A stretch of DNA of 64,000 bases from Hyposmocoma kahamanoa (lineage: Eukaryota > Arthropoda > Insecta > Lepidoptera > Cosmopterigidae): assembly GCF_003589595.1 (NCBI RefSeq), contig NW_020653945.1, positions 10,200,855 to 10,264,854 of the forward strand, in the 5' to 3' direction. Both the position numbers and the translations under genes were made by a program. The notes beneath the pieces are model-generated. The model had not been told where the DNA came from and searched no databases. It was given only the letters and a program-made list of their open reading frames with translations. Shown piece after piece: positions 51,301 through 53,772 of this stretch (its first letter is position 1; each line of letters begins with the position of its first letter).

Positions 51301-52385
51301 AAATATCAGTTTTAAGGAAATAGTATATAGAATACAATAAAGTCACCTGAATAGAGATTGAAATAAAACTTGTTTTAAATGTATTAGGTATATATGAAAC
51401 ATCACAAATTAATAATTAAAGTTGTTTTAAAATGAAGTTTAGTCTATAAAATGTAATTGAATGAGAGTGGGTTCCTGATCCCTCCATTTTTTTTATATTA
51501 GGAATATGCTTGGCCATAATTTCAACTGACGTAGCTAACAAATATTTTATAGCATTTTATTTCAATTTCTATTTATTGTTTATTGCCTATTATAAAAGAT
51601 GTGGAGTACAGCTTACTACAGAAAGACTACATCCAAATTCTGAACCATGATATAGTTTTATATAGTAGTATAGTAACTCAACTATAAAAGTGGATAACTC
51701 TAACAAACCTTTGGCCTAATGATTTACCCAAAATATTAAAAAGTATATTGTATTATGCCAACATGTAAGTTTATGAAAGTAAGAATGAATGGCTGATTAT
51801 TTTGGTCATACACCAGATGTACTTTCCCATGCAACTACATTCAATGTGTCATTACATTTTAATAAATTATATTCCTCTAGCAAAATGAATCATTTAGCAC
51901 CTTTTGATTAGTGAAATAGTGTTGTATGCGGTATACCAATTTATTTTTGTTCTTGTTTCATAAAATCTAAAGATTTATGTGTAATGTTATCTTTATGGTG
52001 AAACCATTGGATAGGTCTTTAGAGTTGTAAGTTATTCATTATTTTAACACTTACATTCAGTGCTGAAGCGTAACGAAAATGCCGAGTAATGATTCAGCTA
52101 AGTACGTAGAGATTTTAGACTAACACCTAGTTGTAGGACCTACTAAGTACCTACGTACTTTAGATCCAAGGGGATAACTATAAAACCTGTTCTTACACAC
52201 CTACCTATATTGTTTACAGAAATGCGTATTCATTAATGAAATGATATAGGTCACAGTATTATGAAGCAGTGTACAGTTTCTAGATGTTGAATATATTTTC
52301 ATCGCCGTAGATTCCATGGAATAAAAAGTGGAGTTACGCATAACTTACCTTGTCCGCATCTCTCCGCCTTGGGTGTGGAAGTCAT
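88..52385 (-). CDS. C3G: C3G / RapGEF1, Rap guanine-nucleotide exchange factor (3' end outside window)
   Basis: Coding parts, from the distal start: 52349-52385, 32834-32999, 25122-25230, 23653-23761, 22201-22515, 21007-21148, 20673-20753, 20047-20171, 17936-18029, 16464-16574, 12342-12452, 10968-11068, 7896-8001, 4965-5069, 4360-4570, 3989-4099, 3061-3262, 1023-1182, 544-682, 88-345 (complement). Every junction is GT/AG and every phase agrees, giving 931 codons. The order is an N-terminal region (1-245), proline-rich SH3 ligands PPPKPARP (284), PPLPPK (299), PPPLPLKKK (491) and PPALPPK (593), an REM domain (about 680-845) and the start of a CDC25/RasGEF domain (from about 859, with LLDFKATDLAEQMTLLD and NLTRFTEHFNKMSYWARSRI). 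C3G proteins bind Crk-type SH3 domains and load Rap1 with GTP downstream of receptor and integrin signalling; that role is family knowledge. About 180-200 C-terminal residues are missing off the left edge. Position 37480-38122 is an alternative first exon. Identity is very secure; exact ends rest on splice motifs and phase. Confidence 0.95.
544..682 (-). CDS. C3G: C3G exon 19: end of the REM (RasGEF N) domain
   Basis: Begins with the last base of a split codon and ends in phase 0 (CAACAG/gtaa). It encodes a helical stretch (MQEIMKFIYWLVEVEELPIA) that closes the REM module, which supports the catalytic CDC25 domain in Ras-family exchangers. Confidence 0.92.
683..1022 (-). other. C3G intron 18
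   Basis: AT-rich 340-base intron. I see no repeat, RNA gene or further exon in it. Confidence 0.8.
1023..1182 (-). CDS. C3G: C3G exon 18: REM domain core
   Basis: Encodes the REM signature FAYQEAFLATYRTWVSP followed by an Arg-rich helix. The acceptor used is gcgcag before AT-TTT-GCG, which completes the split Asp codon left by exon 17. A nearer upstream AG at about 1199 would break the frame. Donor is AC/gtaagt. GC-rich relative to the flanks. Confidence 0.93.
2369..2401. repeat. short perfect hairpin (14-bp arms)
   Basis: Arms AAGAATATTACTAT and ATAGTAATATTCTT are exact reverse complements around the loop TACGT. It lies just before a degenerate SINE, so it may be a transposon remnant; no function is implied. 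Confidence 0.6.
2402..2620 (+). mobile_element. degenerate tRNA-derived SINE (family with 'accaatttgggaaa' body)
   Basis: The body ccaatttgggaaatagacatt, then the gctctgg, ctctgatactc and tgattg blocks, match the better-kept copy at 60826-61025. The B box (consensus ggttcgattcc) is badly eroded here. It is an old copy in a C3G intron. Confidence 0.6.
3061..3262 (-). CDS. C3G: C3G exon 17: REM domain N-terminal part
   Basis: Sixty-seven codons plus one base. It encodes WLLLKAPSKDGPEVRGGN and DALIVLATKATK, the conserved C3G segment leading into the REM domain. Acceptor caacag, donor AAAG/gtaatt, phase 0 to 1. Confidence 0.95.
3263..3988 (-). other. C3G intron 16
   Basis: Intron of 726 bases. 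Around 3780-3822, gtcccactgccgagtaaaag with a following gcctc resembles the worn 3' tail of an RTE-type LINE common in Lepidoptera (gtcccactgctgggcaaagg type). Nothing else is recognisable. Confidence 0.5.
3989..4099 (-). CDS. C3G: C3G exon 16: acidic/Pro-Ser linker before the REM domain
   Basis: Exactly 37 codons, phase 0 to 0. The translation carries FPLEDELEMLVQQPPTPSP, a low-complexity linker after the last SH3 ligand. Acceptor tttcag, donor CAG/gttgga. Confidence 0.88.
4360..4570 (-). CDS. C3G: C3G exon 15: carries SH3 ligand PPALPPK
   Basis: Seventy codons plus one base. It includes VPPALPPKMSK, which fits the PxLPxK ligand of Crk N-terminal SH3 domains, and a Pro-Ser tract (PPPSPSPSPRP). 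Phase 2 to 0, acceptor ttccag, donor GTG/gtcagt. Confidence 0.93.
4571..4964 (-). other. C3G intron 14
   Basis: 394 bases of intron. No repeat or RNA feature seen. Confidence 0.75.
4965..5069 (-). CDS. C3G: C3G exon 14: Gln-rich linker
   Basis: Thirty-four full codons with split codons at both ends. It encodes LTVQRQQVQRSIAQSLTLHH. No domain. Included because phase and splice sites (taag acceptor, TTTAG/gtgagt donor) fit exons 13 and 15. Confidence 0.88.
   Translation of the reverse strand, partial: RPTCVWRRLDRAKTTSSTVHCPIIDTASSGYSSI
6077..6258. mobile_element. hairpin MITE, copy 1 (49-bp perfect arms)
   Basis: Positions 6096-6144 and 6210-6258 are exact reverse complements over 49 bp (taggaaatgaaactattttt start). 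The central spacer of about 65 bp contains a gggcccgaaacg block. A second, more diverged copy at 7563-7832 shares the arms, the cgcgattgttacac lead-in and the spacer. No coding capacity. Confidence 0.85.
7563..7832. mobile_element. hairpin MITE, copy 2
   Basis: Same family as 6077-6258: cgcgattgttacac lead-in, arms with atcgcgtatatttgttttt and its complement, and a gaaacgttggtttg spacer block. It is longer (about 270 bp) and its arms carry several mismatches. It ends 63 bases before C3G exon 13's donor, inside the intron. Confidence 0.8.
7896..8001 (-). CDS. C3G: C3G exon 13
   Basis: Encodes MAYMEMFGNCSHPPNN, the segment that follows the second-to-last SH3 ligand in C3G proteins. Phase 1 to 2, acceptor tgtgcag, donor GCCAG/gtatg. 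Confidence 0.9.
8002..10967 (-). other. C3G intron 12
   Basis: Three-kilobase intron. Apart from one tRNA-headed SINE at 10385-10582 I see nothing recognisable: AT-rich, no long frames, no tandem repeats. Confidence 0.75.
10385..10582 (-). mobile_element. tRNA-derived SINE, family A
   Basis: Read on the minus strand: an actgcctccg head, a degenerate A box, and ccgggttcgattcccgag holding a B box (ggttcgattcc). The body ends in the gcacccgcgatgtcgag and gtttccctagtgcgag blocks. Related copies lie at 30244-30482, 50478-50702 and 61792-61946. It is a pol III SINE head, not a functional tRNA. Confidence 0.85.
10968..11068 (-). CDS. C3G: C3G exon 12: carries SH3 ligand PPPLPLKKK
   Basis: Thirty-three codons with split codons at both ends. 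It encodes HHPPRPPPLPLKKKH, a Crk-SH3-type PxLPxK ligand. The donor is the CACA/gtcagt site. This exon bridges phase 2 of exon 11 to phase 1 of exon 13, and without it the frame fails. GC-rich. Confidence 0.9.
11069..12341 (-). other. C3G intron 11
   Basis: 1.27-kb intron. The left half is the GC-rich block at 11190-11770. The right half is AT-rich and holds a 104-codon minus-strand frame (11914-12228) that begins with GTG and that I could not assign. Confidence 0.7.
11190..11770. other. GC-rich block of unknown origin in C3G intron 11
   Basis: About 580 bases clearly richer in GC than the flanks. It opens with an inverted repeat (tagtgcccctccc and gggaagggcacta, about 11206-11252). It has short overlapping frames on both strands but no domain I recognise, and could be part of a transposon UTR. 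Its right edge runs into AT-rich sequence with runs of A. Confidence 0.45.
12342..12452 (-). CDS. C3G: C3G exon 11
   Basis: Encodes TSDDSLTPPELPVKTRRN, a Pro-containing linker. Phase 2 to 2, acceptor ttacag, donor ATCAG/gtgact. GC-rich like other coding exons here. Confidence 0.9.
12836..12951. mobile_element. 116-bp MITE with 19-bp inverted ends
   Basis: tagggctagcacgacaggg (12836-12854) is matched by the complement of ccctgtcgtgctagtccta (12933-12951), one mismatch. The interior also folds (gcgagat and atctcacgc). Non-coding. Confidence 0.75.
13061..13200 (-). mobile_element. 290-bp repeat family R2, truncated inverted copy
   Basis: Read on the minus strand: agaactccttgtgaaagag, tccagggaagtactgccacc, acctatttctgc, then gacgagtcgcttactaccag and gcgcatgacttgttcg. 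These blocks match 21188-21481, 26104-26345 and 31332-31625, with the middle deleted. SINE-like family, no coding capacity. Confidence 0.7.
13926..14240 (-). pseudogene. mariner transposase, C-terminal remnant (left arm)
   Basis: Reverse complement of the region encoding the end of the plus-strand transposase (14440-14750), with scattered substitutions and small indels. Blocks such as atttgccagatatcattttt have clear counterparts. It has no intact frame. Confidence 0.75.
14257..14736 (+). pseudogene. mariner transposase, C-terminal half (right arm)
   Basis: Open frame of 159 codons beginning at a GTG, so it is a fragment rather than a gene start. It contains WFQQDGATCHTA (second catalytic Asp) and LTPLDYFLWGYLKDRVY (third catalytic Asp). 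Forty-one residues lie between those two Asp residues instead of the 34 of Mos1-type mariner, pointing to the D,D41D (rosa/visitor-like) branch of the Tc1/mariner superfamily. The first catalytic Asp and the DNA-binding domain are absent. A stop follows at FHS and then the terminal repeat. Confidence 0.85.
14882..15730. mobile_element. 849-bp TA-type non-autonomous DNA transposon
   Basis: Terminal inverted repeats of about 38 bp: ctacaaattttctagg(...)tgtgacacttca at 14882-14920 and its complement ending at 15730. Flanked by TA on both sides. The interior has no transposase frame; a 68-codon frame inside is unassigned. It sits between two parts of a minisatellite monomer, only 39 bases from the foldback mariner. 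Confidence 0.75.
15733..16055 (+). repeat. minisatellite, 115-bp monomer
   Basis: The block aaaagtagtttataatttc recurs at 15823 and 15938, a period of 115. Each monomer holds ttcataatttcagttttaaa and actaatttgtattataaac. A ten-base N gap (15813-15822) falls inside the array, so the true copy number is unknown. Parts of one more monomer lie at 13815-13829 and 14843-14881, split by the two transposons. Confidence 0.85.
15813..15822. other. assembly gap (10 N)
   Basis: Ten undetermined bases in the tandem array. The size is probably a placeholder, because the array is a natural place for an assembly to collapse. Confidence 0.95.
16150..16378 (-). mobile_element. tRNA-derived SINE, family B
   Basis: On the minus strand it starts ggcgacgtctgtggtcgagt, then gcttgcacaccgattctcat and cccgggttcgatccccgatc (B box). 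The body has the cccgagacagtatagagaag block and ends in gatcggagcaat. The head and tail layout is a classical pol III SINE. Confidence 0.85.
16464..16574 (-). CDS. C3G: C3G exon 10
   Basis: Encodes FDTTDCVSEMKCTMQSFERS, with no named domain. Phase 2 to 2, acceptor tttttgcag, donor TTAAA/gtgagt. Confidence 0.88.
16575..17935 (-). other. C3G intron 9
   Basis: 1.36 kb, AT-rich. No mobile element or RNA gene recognised. Confidence 0.7.
17936..18029 (-). CDS. C3G: C3G exon 9
   Basis: Encodes SSNEIRSSLESHESHFNAHT. The acceptor is cttag at 18030-18031, which alone restores the frame from exon 8. The nearer aacag would not. Donor AATCG/gtatgt. Confidence 0.82.
18392..18512 (+). mobile_element. tRNA-derived SINE head (same family as 60826)
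   Basis: Contains ggattcgattcc (18442-18453, B box) followed by cagtagtaccaatctgggta, the same order as at 60878-60905. Truncated after the body start by the adjoining LINE tail. Confidence 0.7.
18513..18665 (-). mobile_element. non-LTR 3'-terminal fragment (tail repeat TTTGAATTTGA)
   Basis: On the minus strand it holds gagcaacccctagagtttct, tgctcattcttctcaggaga, atctgccttacgaatgagcg and a terminal taaagattatttgaatttga. Similar fragments lie at 24076-24226 and 27851-27992, all in the same orientation. The tail word suggests copying by a LINE that recognises short 3' repeats. Confidence 0.7.
18668..19383 (-). pseudogene. 5'-truncated Jockey-type LINE, reverse transcriptase C-terminus
   Basis: The frame from about 19379 encodes the thumb/C-terminal part of a non-LTR reverse transcriptase (VVFLGITLDAKLQWGPHI, MTYCILLWGNAADINRI, CIRFYNKIPVDIQTWPF). 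One base is gained or lost near 18769: the main frame stops after FCVLG, while the next frame continues as VYTTSAYLDDKNPW, the usual LINE ending. A 3' UTR with AATAAA and a poly(A) of about 15 residues follows (about 18668-18690 on the plus strand as T). The 5' end is truncated near 19383, as expected from target-primed reverse transcription. Confidence 0.88.
20047..20171 (-). CDS. C3G: C3G exon 8
   Basis: Encodes LQSHSSGSLDSMLNVSNDEE, a serine-rich motif kept in C3G relatives. Phase 2 to 1, acceptor attgcag, donor ACGG/gtaagt. Confidence 0.92.
20172..20672 (-). other. C3G intron 7
   Basis: 501 bases, nothing recognisable. Confidence 0.75.
20673..20753 (-). CDS. C3G: C3G exon 7: carries SH3 ligand PPLPPK
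   Basis: Twenty-six codons plus split ends. It encodes ELAPPLPPKRKSANDNSLLA, a textbook PxLPxK Crk-SH3 ligand. Phase 2 to 2, donor GACCG/gttagt. Confidence 0.94.
21007..21148 (-). CDS. C3G: C3G exon 6: carries proline motif PPPKPARP
   Basis: Forty-six codons plus split ends. It encodes DIPLTPKERSLLTGEG and DTPPPKPARPNR, a Pro-rich ligand-like stretch just before the one in exon 7. The acceptor (tttgcag) lies about 40 bases from an R2 repeat copy. Confidence 0.94.
21149..22200 (-). other. C3G intron 5
   Basis: 1.05-kb intron. An R2 repeat copy occupies 21188-21481 next to the 3' splice site. The remainder is unassigned. Confidence 0.8.
21188..21481 (+). mobile_element. 290-bp repeat family R2, near full copy
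   Basis: Shares gcagtagagctcgttgtgaa, tccagggaagtactg, gcagtaatgtgagcattac, gtgaaattacaggcatatgg, ctgcaactgttatgga and gtcacttggtattata with copies at 26104 and 31332. GC content is higher than the flanks. Non-coding, SINE-like. Confidence 0.75.
22201..22515 (-). CDS. C3G: C3G exon 5 (largest shared internal exon)
   Basis: One hundred and four codons plus split ends. It encodes a helical stretch (LMSAVKRLCNALATLIRLCD, VVKGVTSAVEEVASLAQQHM) ending in Pro/Ser-rich sequence. Phase 1 to 1, acceptor cttgcag, donor CCTG/gtaagt. Confidence 0.93.
22516..23652 (-). other. C3G intron 4
   Basis: 1.1-kb intron dominated by a 404-bp GC-rich element with inverted ends (22818-23221). The rest is AT-rich. 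Confidence 0.8.
22818..23221. mobile_element. 404-bp GC-rich element with inverted ends
   Basis: The left end agagcgtatacatatggcgt is matched imperfectly by the complement of the right end (agagcctatgcacagggcgt). Both continue into tttatac-cgcc. It includes a 30-bp direct repeat (about 22868-22930; cgcgtcatcg, cgcagtcgcactgtagtc). Typical of a non-autonomous DNA transposon; superfamily not assignable by eye. Confidence 0.65.
23653..23761 (-). CDS. C3G: C3G exon 4
   Basis: Encodes HFSDVITKRKLEMLPDNGTI then VFESIANIHK, a conserved C3G N-terminal motif. Phase 0 to 1, acceptor tttcag, donor AAAG/gtaatt. Confidence 0.94.
23762..25121 (-). other. C3G intron 3
   Basis: 1.36-kb intron containing a LINE 3' fragment at 24076-24480. 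Otherwise unassigned. Confidence 0.75.
24076..24480 (-). pseudogene. LINE C-terminal and 3' UTR fragment
   Basis: A frame at 24253-24438 ends HYYTIVDYVLDKDVWKDN, the ending typical of Jockey-type LINE reverse transcriptases. It is followed by the same 3' UTR family seen at 18513-18665 (gagcaatccttagagtttct, tgctcgatcttctctgggag, and a TTTGACTTTGACTTTG tail at about 24076). Severely 5'-truncated. Confidence 0.65.
25122..25230 (-). CDS. C3G: C3G exon 3
   Basis: Encodes NMGTKPVTVEEGEVTPAKEL then ERLVKE. Phase 2 to 0, acceptor tttcag, donor GAG/gtctgt. Follows directly on exon 2's RARSFKDD segment. Confidence 0.93.
25281..25799 (+). mobile_element. repeat family R1, copy A (~520 bp)
   Basis: Begins aataatctcagtacagagta and ccgaccctaaaag, and ends ttttgaagtcggttaaaaag. 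The outer parts form a short inverted end (accgacytcaaaa). It contains blocks attacttccatttgccaagt and atgaatcttcatgcgtg shared with copies B and C. The family is abundant in Lepidoptera by my recollection. Non-coding. Confidence 0.8.
26104..26345 (+). mobile_element. 290-bp repeat family R2, shortened copy
   Basis: Holds gcagtaatgtgagcattat, gggtgaaattacagacacat, gcagtgcacctcagatcttt, cattgcaactgttatgaaca and ggcgtttcgcttaccaccag. The 5' part is missing compared with 21188. Confidence 0.7.
27240..27572 (+). pseudogene. Jockey-type LINE reverse transcriptase C-terminal fragment
   Basis: The first frame encodes FVIAPKIYNTLPKELILRK, the usual C-terminal LINE motif. A single-base shift at about 27458 moves to a second frame with FKKQLNKLLTNKKYYTVSEF, ending at a stop near 27560. 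Opposite orientation to the host gene. Confidence 0.75.
27851..27992 (-). mobile_element. non-LTR 3'-terminal fragment (same family as 18513)
   Basis: On the minus strand: agagcaacccctagagttag, ttctcgattcattcttttcagg-type blocks and aatctgccttacgaatgag, ending near ataaagatattttt. A small internal duplication (taactgag) is present. Confidence 0.65.
30244..30482 (+). mobile_element. tRNA-derived SINE, family A, best copy
   Basis: Head actgcctccgtacccgaacg with an A-box-like cccgaacggtta, then gaggtcccaggttcgattcc (B box at 30297-30307). The body has tatttctctcgtgagtttgg and gcacccgcgacacagggttt, and a TTA-type tail (ttattattataatta). Internal pol III promoter, non-coding. Confidence 0.88.
30588..31020 (-). 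mobile_element. repeat family R1, copy B (inverted)
   Basis: Starts acgacttcaaaaaaaggagg and ends gtactctgtactgagattat, the reverse complement arrangement of copies A and C. Together with copy C, about 600 bases to the right, it forms a long inverted pair. Confidence 0.8.
31332..31625 (+). mobile_element. 290-bp repeat family R2, near full copy
   Basis: Matches 21188-21481 along its length (agcagtagaacaccttgtaa, tccagggaagtactgccacc, aagcagtaatatcagcatta, ctgcagctgttatggacagg). It ends gtcacttgatattac exactly where R1 copy C begins. Confidence 0.75.
31627..32090 (+). mobile_element. repeat family R1, copy C
   Basis: Starts aatctcagtacagagta and ccgacctcaaaagtacg, ends gaagtcggttaaaaaaac. 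Same order of blocks as copy A; abuts R2 on its left. Confidence 0.8.
32834..32999 (-). CDS. C3G: C3G exon 2 (first shared exon)
   Basis: Encodes GANKLARRARSFKDDLLERI and SNMRSP, a conserved C3G N-terminal motif. Both candidate first exons end with a single G, and this exon's leading AG completes a Glu codon with either. Acceptor ttaatag, donor ATCAG/gtcagt. Strongly GC-rich. Confidence 0.94.
33000..37479 (-). other. C3G intron between exon 2 and the proximal first exon
   Basis: 4.5 kb. GC-rich patches occur at about 33690-33730 and 36480-36600. At 34797-34850, tcaatgctgggtaaaggcct looks like an RTE-type LINE tail remnant. Overlapping short frames at 35112-35756 are unassigned. No further exon is supported. 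Confidence 0.65.
36480..36600. promoter_or_regulatory. GC-rich island with TATA-like box (candidate promoter)
   Basis: About 120 bases rich in CpG (gacgcgcgag, gaccgcgacggatggcggtc) beside gtttataaatacacgc, in otherwise AT-rich intron. It could mark a transcription start within C3G, but the TATA-like word reads towards the right, against the gene. Weak evidence. Confidence 0.25.
37480..38122 (-). CDS. C3G: C3G alternative first coding exon (214-codon N-terminus)
   Basis: An open frame from ATG at 38122 (context tcaagATGcc), with an in-frame TAA 12 bases before it, so this ATG is the first possible start. It runs 214 codons plus one base to CACG/gtatgc. The final G is in the same phase as the distal first exon, so it joins exon 2 without frame loss. 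The product is basic and Ser/Arg/Asn-rich with no named domain; segments include YRVYKTGLSPLHLLERSALA, PPPQLKNSPAK and SEDYLTTVRRDD. A frame this long with a good donor in AT-rich intron is unlikely by chance. It implies a second promoter about 14 kb inside the gene and a 1133-codon (so far) isoform. Alternatively it could belong to an unrelated gene, but nothing else fits the phase. Confidence 0.8.
39130..39400. promoter_or_regulatory. CpG-rich island upstream of the alternative first exon (candidate promoter)
   Basis: About 270 bases much richer in GC and CpG than the surroundings (for example accagcggcggcggctgcgc), lying 1.0-1.3 kb upstream of the ATG at 38122. It has long overlapping frames on both strands as a result of composition. 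Position suggests the promoter or non-coding leader of the proximal C3G transcript; this is inference. Confidence 0.4.
44661..44900. mobile_element. 240-bp MITE with 39-bp terminal inverted repeats
   Basis: The left end (gtctgtctaaaagtaaaacc...cattttcca) and the complement of the right end differ at only a few of 39 positions. GATAT occurs on both sides (44655-44659 and 44901-44905) as a possible target duplication, one base out of register on the left. Interior non-coding. Confidence 0.82.
45344..45375 (+). repeat. AAAT-type microsatellite
   Basis: aataaataaataaaataaat run, possibly the 3' tail of a retrocopy whose body would lie to the left (about 44950-45340). That body is not identifiable. 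Confidence 0.6.
47296..47440. mobile_element. 145-bp hairpin MITE
   Basis: The outer words gtcgcacccct and agggtgcgat, and the inner words gagttacgtcaaaa and ttttgacgtaactc, pair across a short loop, so the whole element can fold. Non-coding. Confidence 0.7.
47815..48093 (+). pseudogene. LINE linker between endonuclease and reverse transcriptase
   Basis: Ninety-two-codon frame with DCHAPEKTVLLKHKSLPWVT and CRYRRSRLDTHKEYYKSLKR, which is the standard linker sequence in Jockey/CR1-type ORF2. It belongs to the same protein as the frame that starts downstream, separated from it by an indel near 48070. Confidence 0.75.
48087..49877 (+). pseudogene. LINE reverse transcriptase (ORF2 part)
   Basis: The frame stays open from about 48030 to the stop at 49877; I mark the part after the upstream frameshift. 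Motifs in order: PISLLPYLSKVLERIV, QSGFRKGLSTSTAL, LLDFSRAFDSI (first catalytic Asp), GVPQGSILGPILF, LYADDVQIYI (YADD catalytic pair), LNPSKSKFMVLG, NLGVTMDSAL, and the C-terminal FRYQASKCWNNLPPPLR. All polymerase motifs are intact, so this is a fairly recent insertion, broken only in its 5' part. The RT makes cDNA at nicked genomic sites. The usual length of about 900-1000 codons for a whole ORF2 is not reached. Confidence 0.9.
50478..50702 (-). mobile_element. tRNA-derived SINE, family A, with TTA tail
   Basis: On the minus strand: actgcctccgtggacgaatg head, the tctcttgtgagtttgggtgt and ggcacccacgatacagggtt body, and a TTA tail (plus strand ataataataataataata at 50480-50502). A short ggcctgggaatt duplication lies in the B-box area. 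Confidence 0.82.
52349..52385 (-). CDS. C3G: C3G distal first coding exon (12 codons)
   Basis: ATG at 52385 encodes MTSTPKAERCGQ and then a single G before a consensus donor (CAAG/gtaagt). No in-frame ATG occurs upstream before a stop. The phase matches exon 2. It is very short, so assignment rests on start context, donor quality and phase rather than on similarity. Confidence 0.72.
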
Positions 52386-52763
52386 TGCAATTTCAAAACA
52401 CTGTCCACTGTACCATATTACACTAATTATTTATGTCCATAAAATCAATTGAATTCAGAATAAAAATTTTAACACAACAACATCAACCAACTTGAGAACC
52501 GACCGGCAGCCATGTTTCGAAACAAATTTGAATGACTAGCGCCATCTATTGGTACAATATAGAAACAGATGCATTTTTGAAGATGCGTTCAGGGTTAATG
52601 TTTAAAATCGATGGTATTTTAGAAAACTAAACAATTGGTTGAGAATATTAAAAAAAATTCAGAGCGTGGAAATTTTTCCGGGAAAATTTCTCAAAAATTG
52701 GGAAAAATAGAGAAAGTAGATAAAAACGACATTCAGAGTCGTATTATACAACTCTACTCAATG

Positions 52764-52878
52764 CTCAAGTCAGGATTTAAGTACGGTTTAAAGCACTCGA
52801 AATCATACTCAAGTCCCTGCCATTAAGGTCGTATATCCAATGCTTGTGTTGCCAGTGCAATCCTGACTTGAGTATGAT
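52764..52878. repeat. interlaced inverted repeats
   Basis: ctcaagtcaggatt (52764-52777) pairs with aatcctgacttgag (52859-52872), and atcatactcaagtc (52803-52816) pairs with gacttgagtatgat (52865-52878). The same right-hand segment can therefore pair with either of two partners. Confidence 0.75.
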
Positions 52879-52893
52879 ATCTAGCACTGGAAA

Positions 52894-52953
52894 TACGTAC
52901 TTGGTACTTGGTGTAACGGACACCAGCCCGTTACACCAAGTACCAAGTACGTA
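52894..52953. repeat. perfect 26-bp inverted repeat with 8-nt loop
   Basis: 52894-52919 (starting tacgtacttggtacttgg) and 52928-52953 are exact reverse complements; the loop is acaccagc. Each arm also contains a direct repeat of acttggt. It sits about 690 bases before the Cdc73 start codon and 510 bases before the C3G start codon. Confidence 0.95.
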
Positions 52954-53641
52954 AAATGATTGGAAACAGAGAAAAAAAAACTTATGTAATGGCTCCATCG
53001 TTTTCGTTCTGTAACTTCAACTTTTGACAGGTGGCAAATTCACATTGTGGGAAAATATCGGATGGAAAAAAATAAAGGAAAGCATAGGAAAATATCCGGA
53101 AAAATATTTTCAAAATGGAACATTTTGAACTTTAACACTAAACAAAAATAACATTATCACTTTATAATACTTATAAAACGCACCCAAATTAGACTAAAAA
53201 GTAACTCCGAGGTGGCGCAAACAAAACGATATCTATCAATTACCGGTTATTGATTTTTCTTGAGCGTATTTTTATTGTAATATTAATATTTATTTTTTAT
53301 GTTTTTAGGATTTATATATATATCTCTTAGAACTGTAAAGTCTCCCTAAAACAAACGAACTTATAAAATGTAACTTTCAGGTAACGAAATAGTAAATTTC
53401 GATTCATTGCCCTGACAACACTACATCTAACTGACAAATAAAAAATAAATGAAAACTGACACGGTGCGGGGTTATAAATATGAAAATATTTGAGATAATA
53501 TTGTAAAATGTGTTGAAAAGGTGCAGTGTTTTCTTGGTTTTGTGTTAGACTTTCTTAATTTCGTGCGTATGTACTGTTAATTTGGACAACAAGCTCATGT
53601 TATAGAATTATTTGTGTGCACATCGACACTACGACGTAATC

Positions 53642-53772
53642 ATGGCGGACCCACTTAGTTTACTTCGCCAATATAATGTAAATAAAAAGGAAATAATTGA
53701 ACGTGATAACCAGATTATATTTGGTGAATTTTCATGGCCTAAAAATGTCAAAACCAACTATCTTATGTGGGG
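53642..53772 (+). CDS. hyx: Cdc73 exon 1
   Basis: Starts at ATGGCG and encodes [20 protein letters not shown] and [20 protein letters not shown]. Donor TGGGG/gtaagt, ends after two bases of a Gly codon. Confidence 0.96.

Larger units (their letters stand above)
38123..52348 (-). other. C3G distal intron 1, 14.2 kb
   Basis: Contains the CpG-rich island at 39.1-39.4 kb, a MITE at 44661, a microsatellite at 45344, a hairpin MITE at 47296, a LINE at 47781-50365 and a SINE at 50478. The stretches 39400-44660, 45380-47295 and 50710-52348 hold nothing I can name; the longest frames in them lack coding character. Confidence 0.75.
52386..53641. promoter_or_regulatory. C3G-Cdc73 divergent intergenic region
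   Basis: 1.26 kb between the two start codons, facing away from each other. It must hold the 5' leaders and promoters of both genes unless untranslated exons lie elsewhere. Notable sequence: gcagccatg and agcgccatctattgg near 52510-52555, and the palindrome cluster at 52764-52953. A TATA box is not evident for either gene. Confidence 0.7.
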
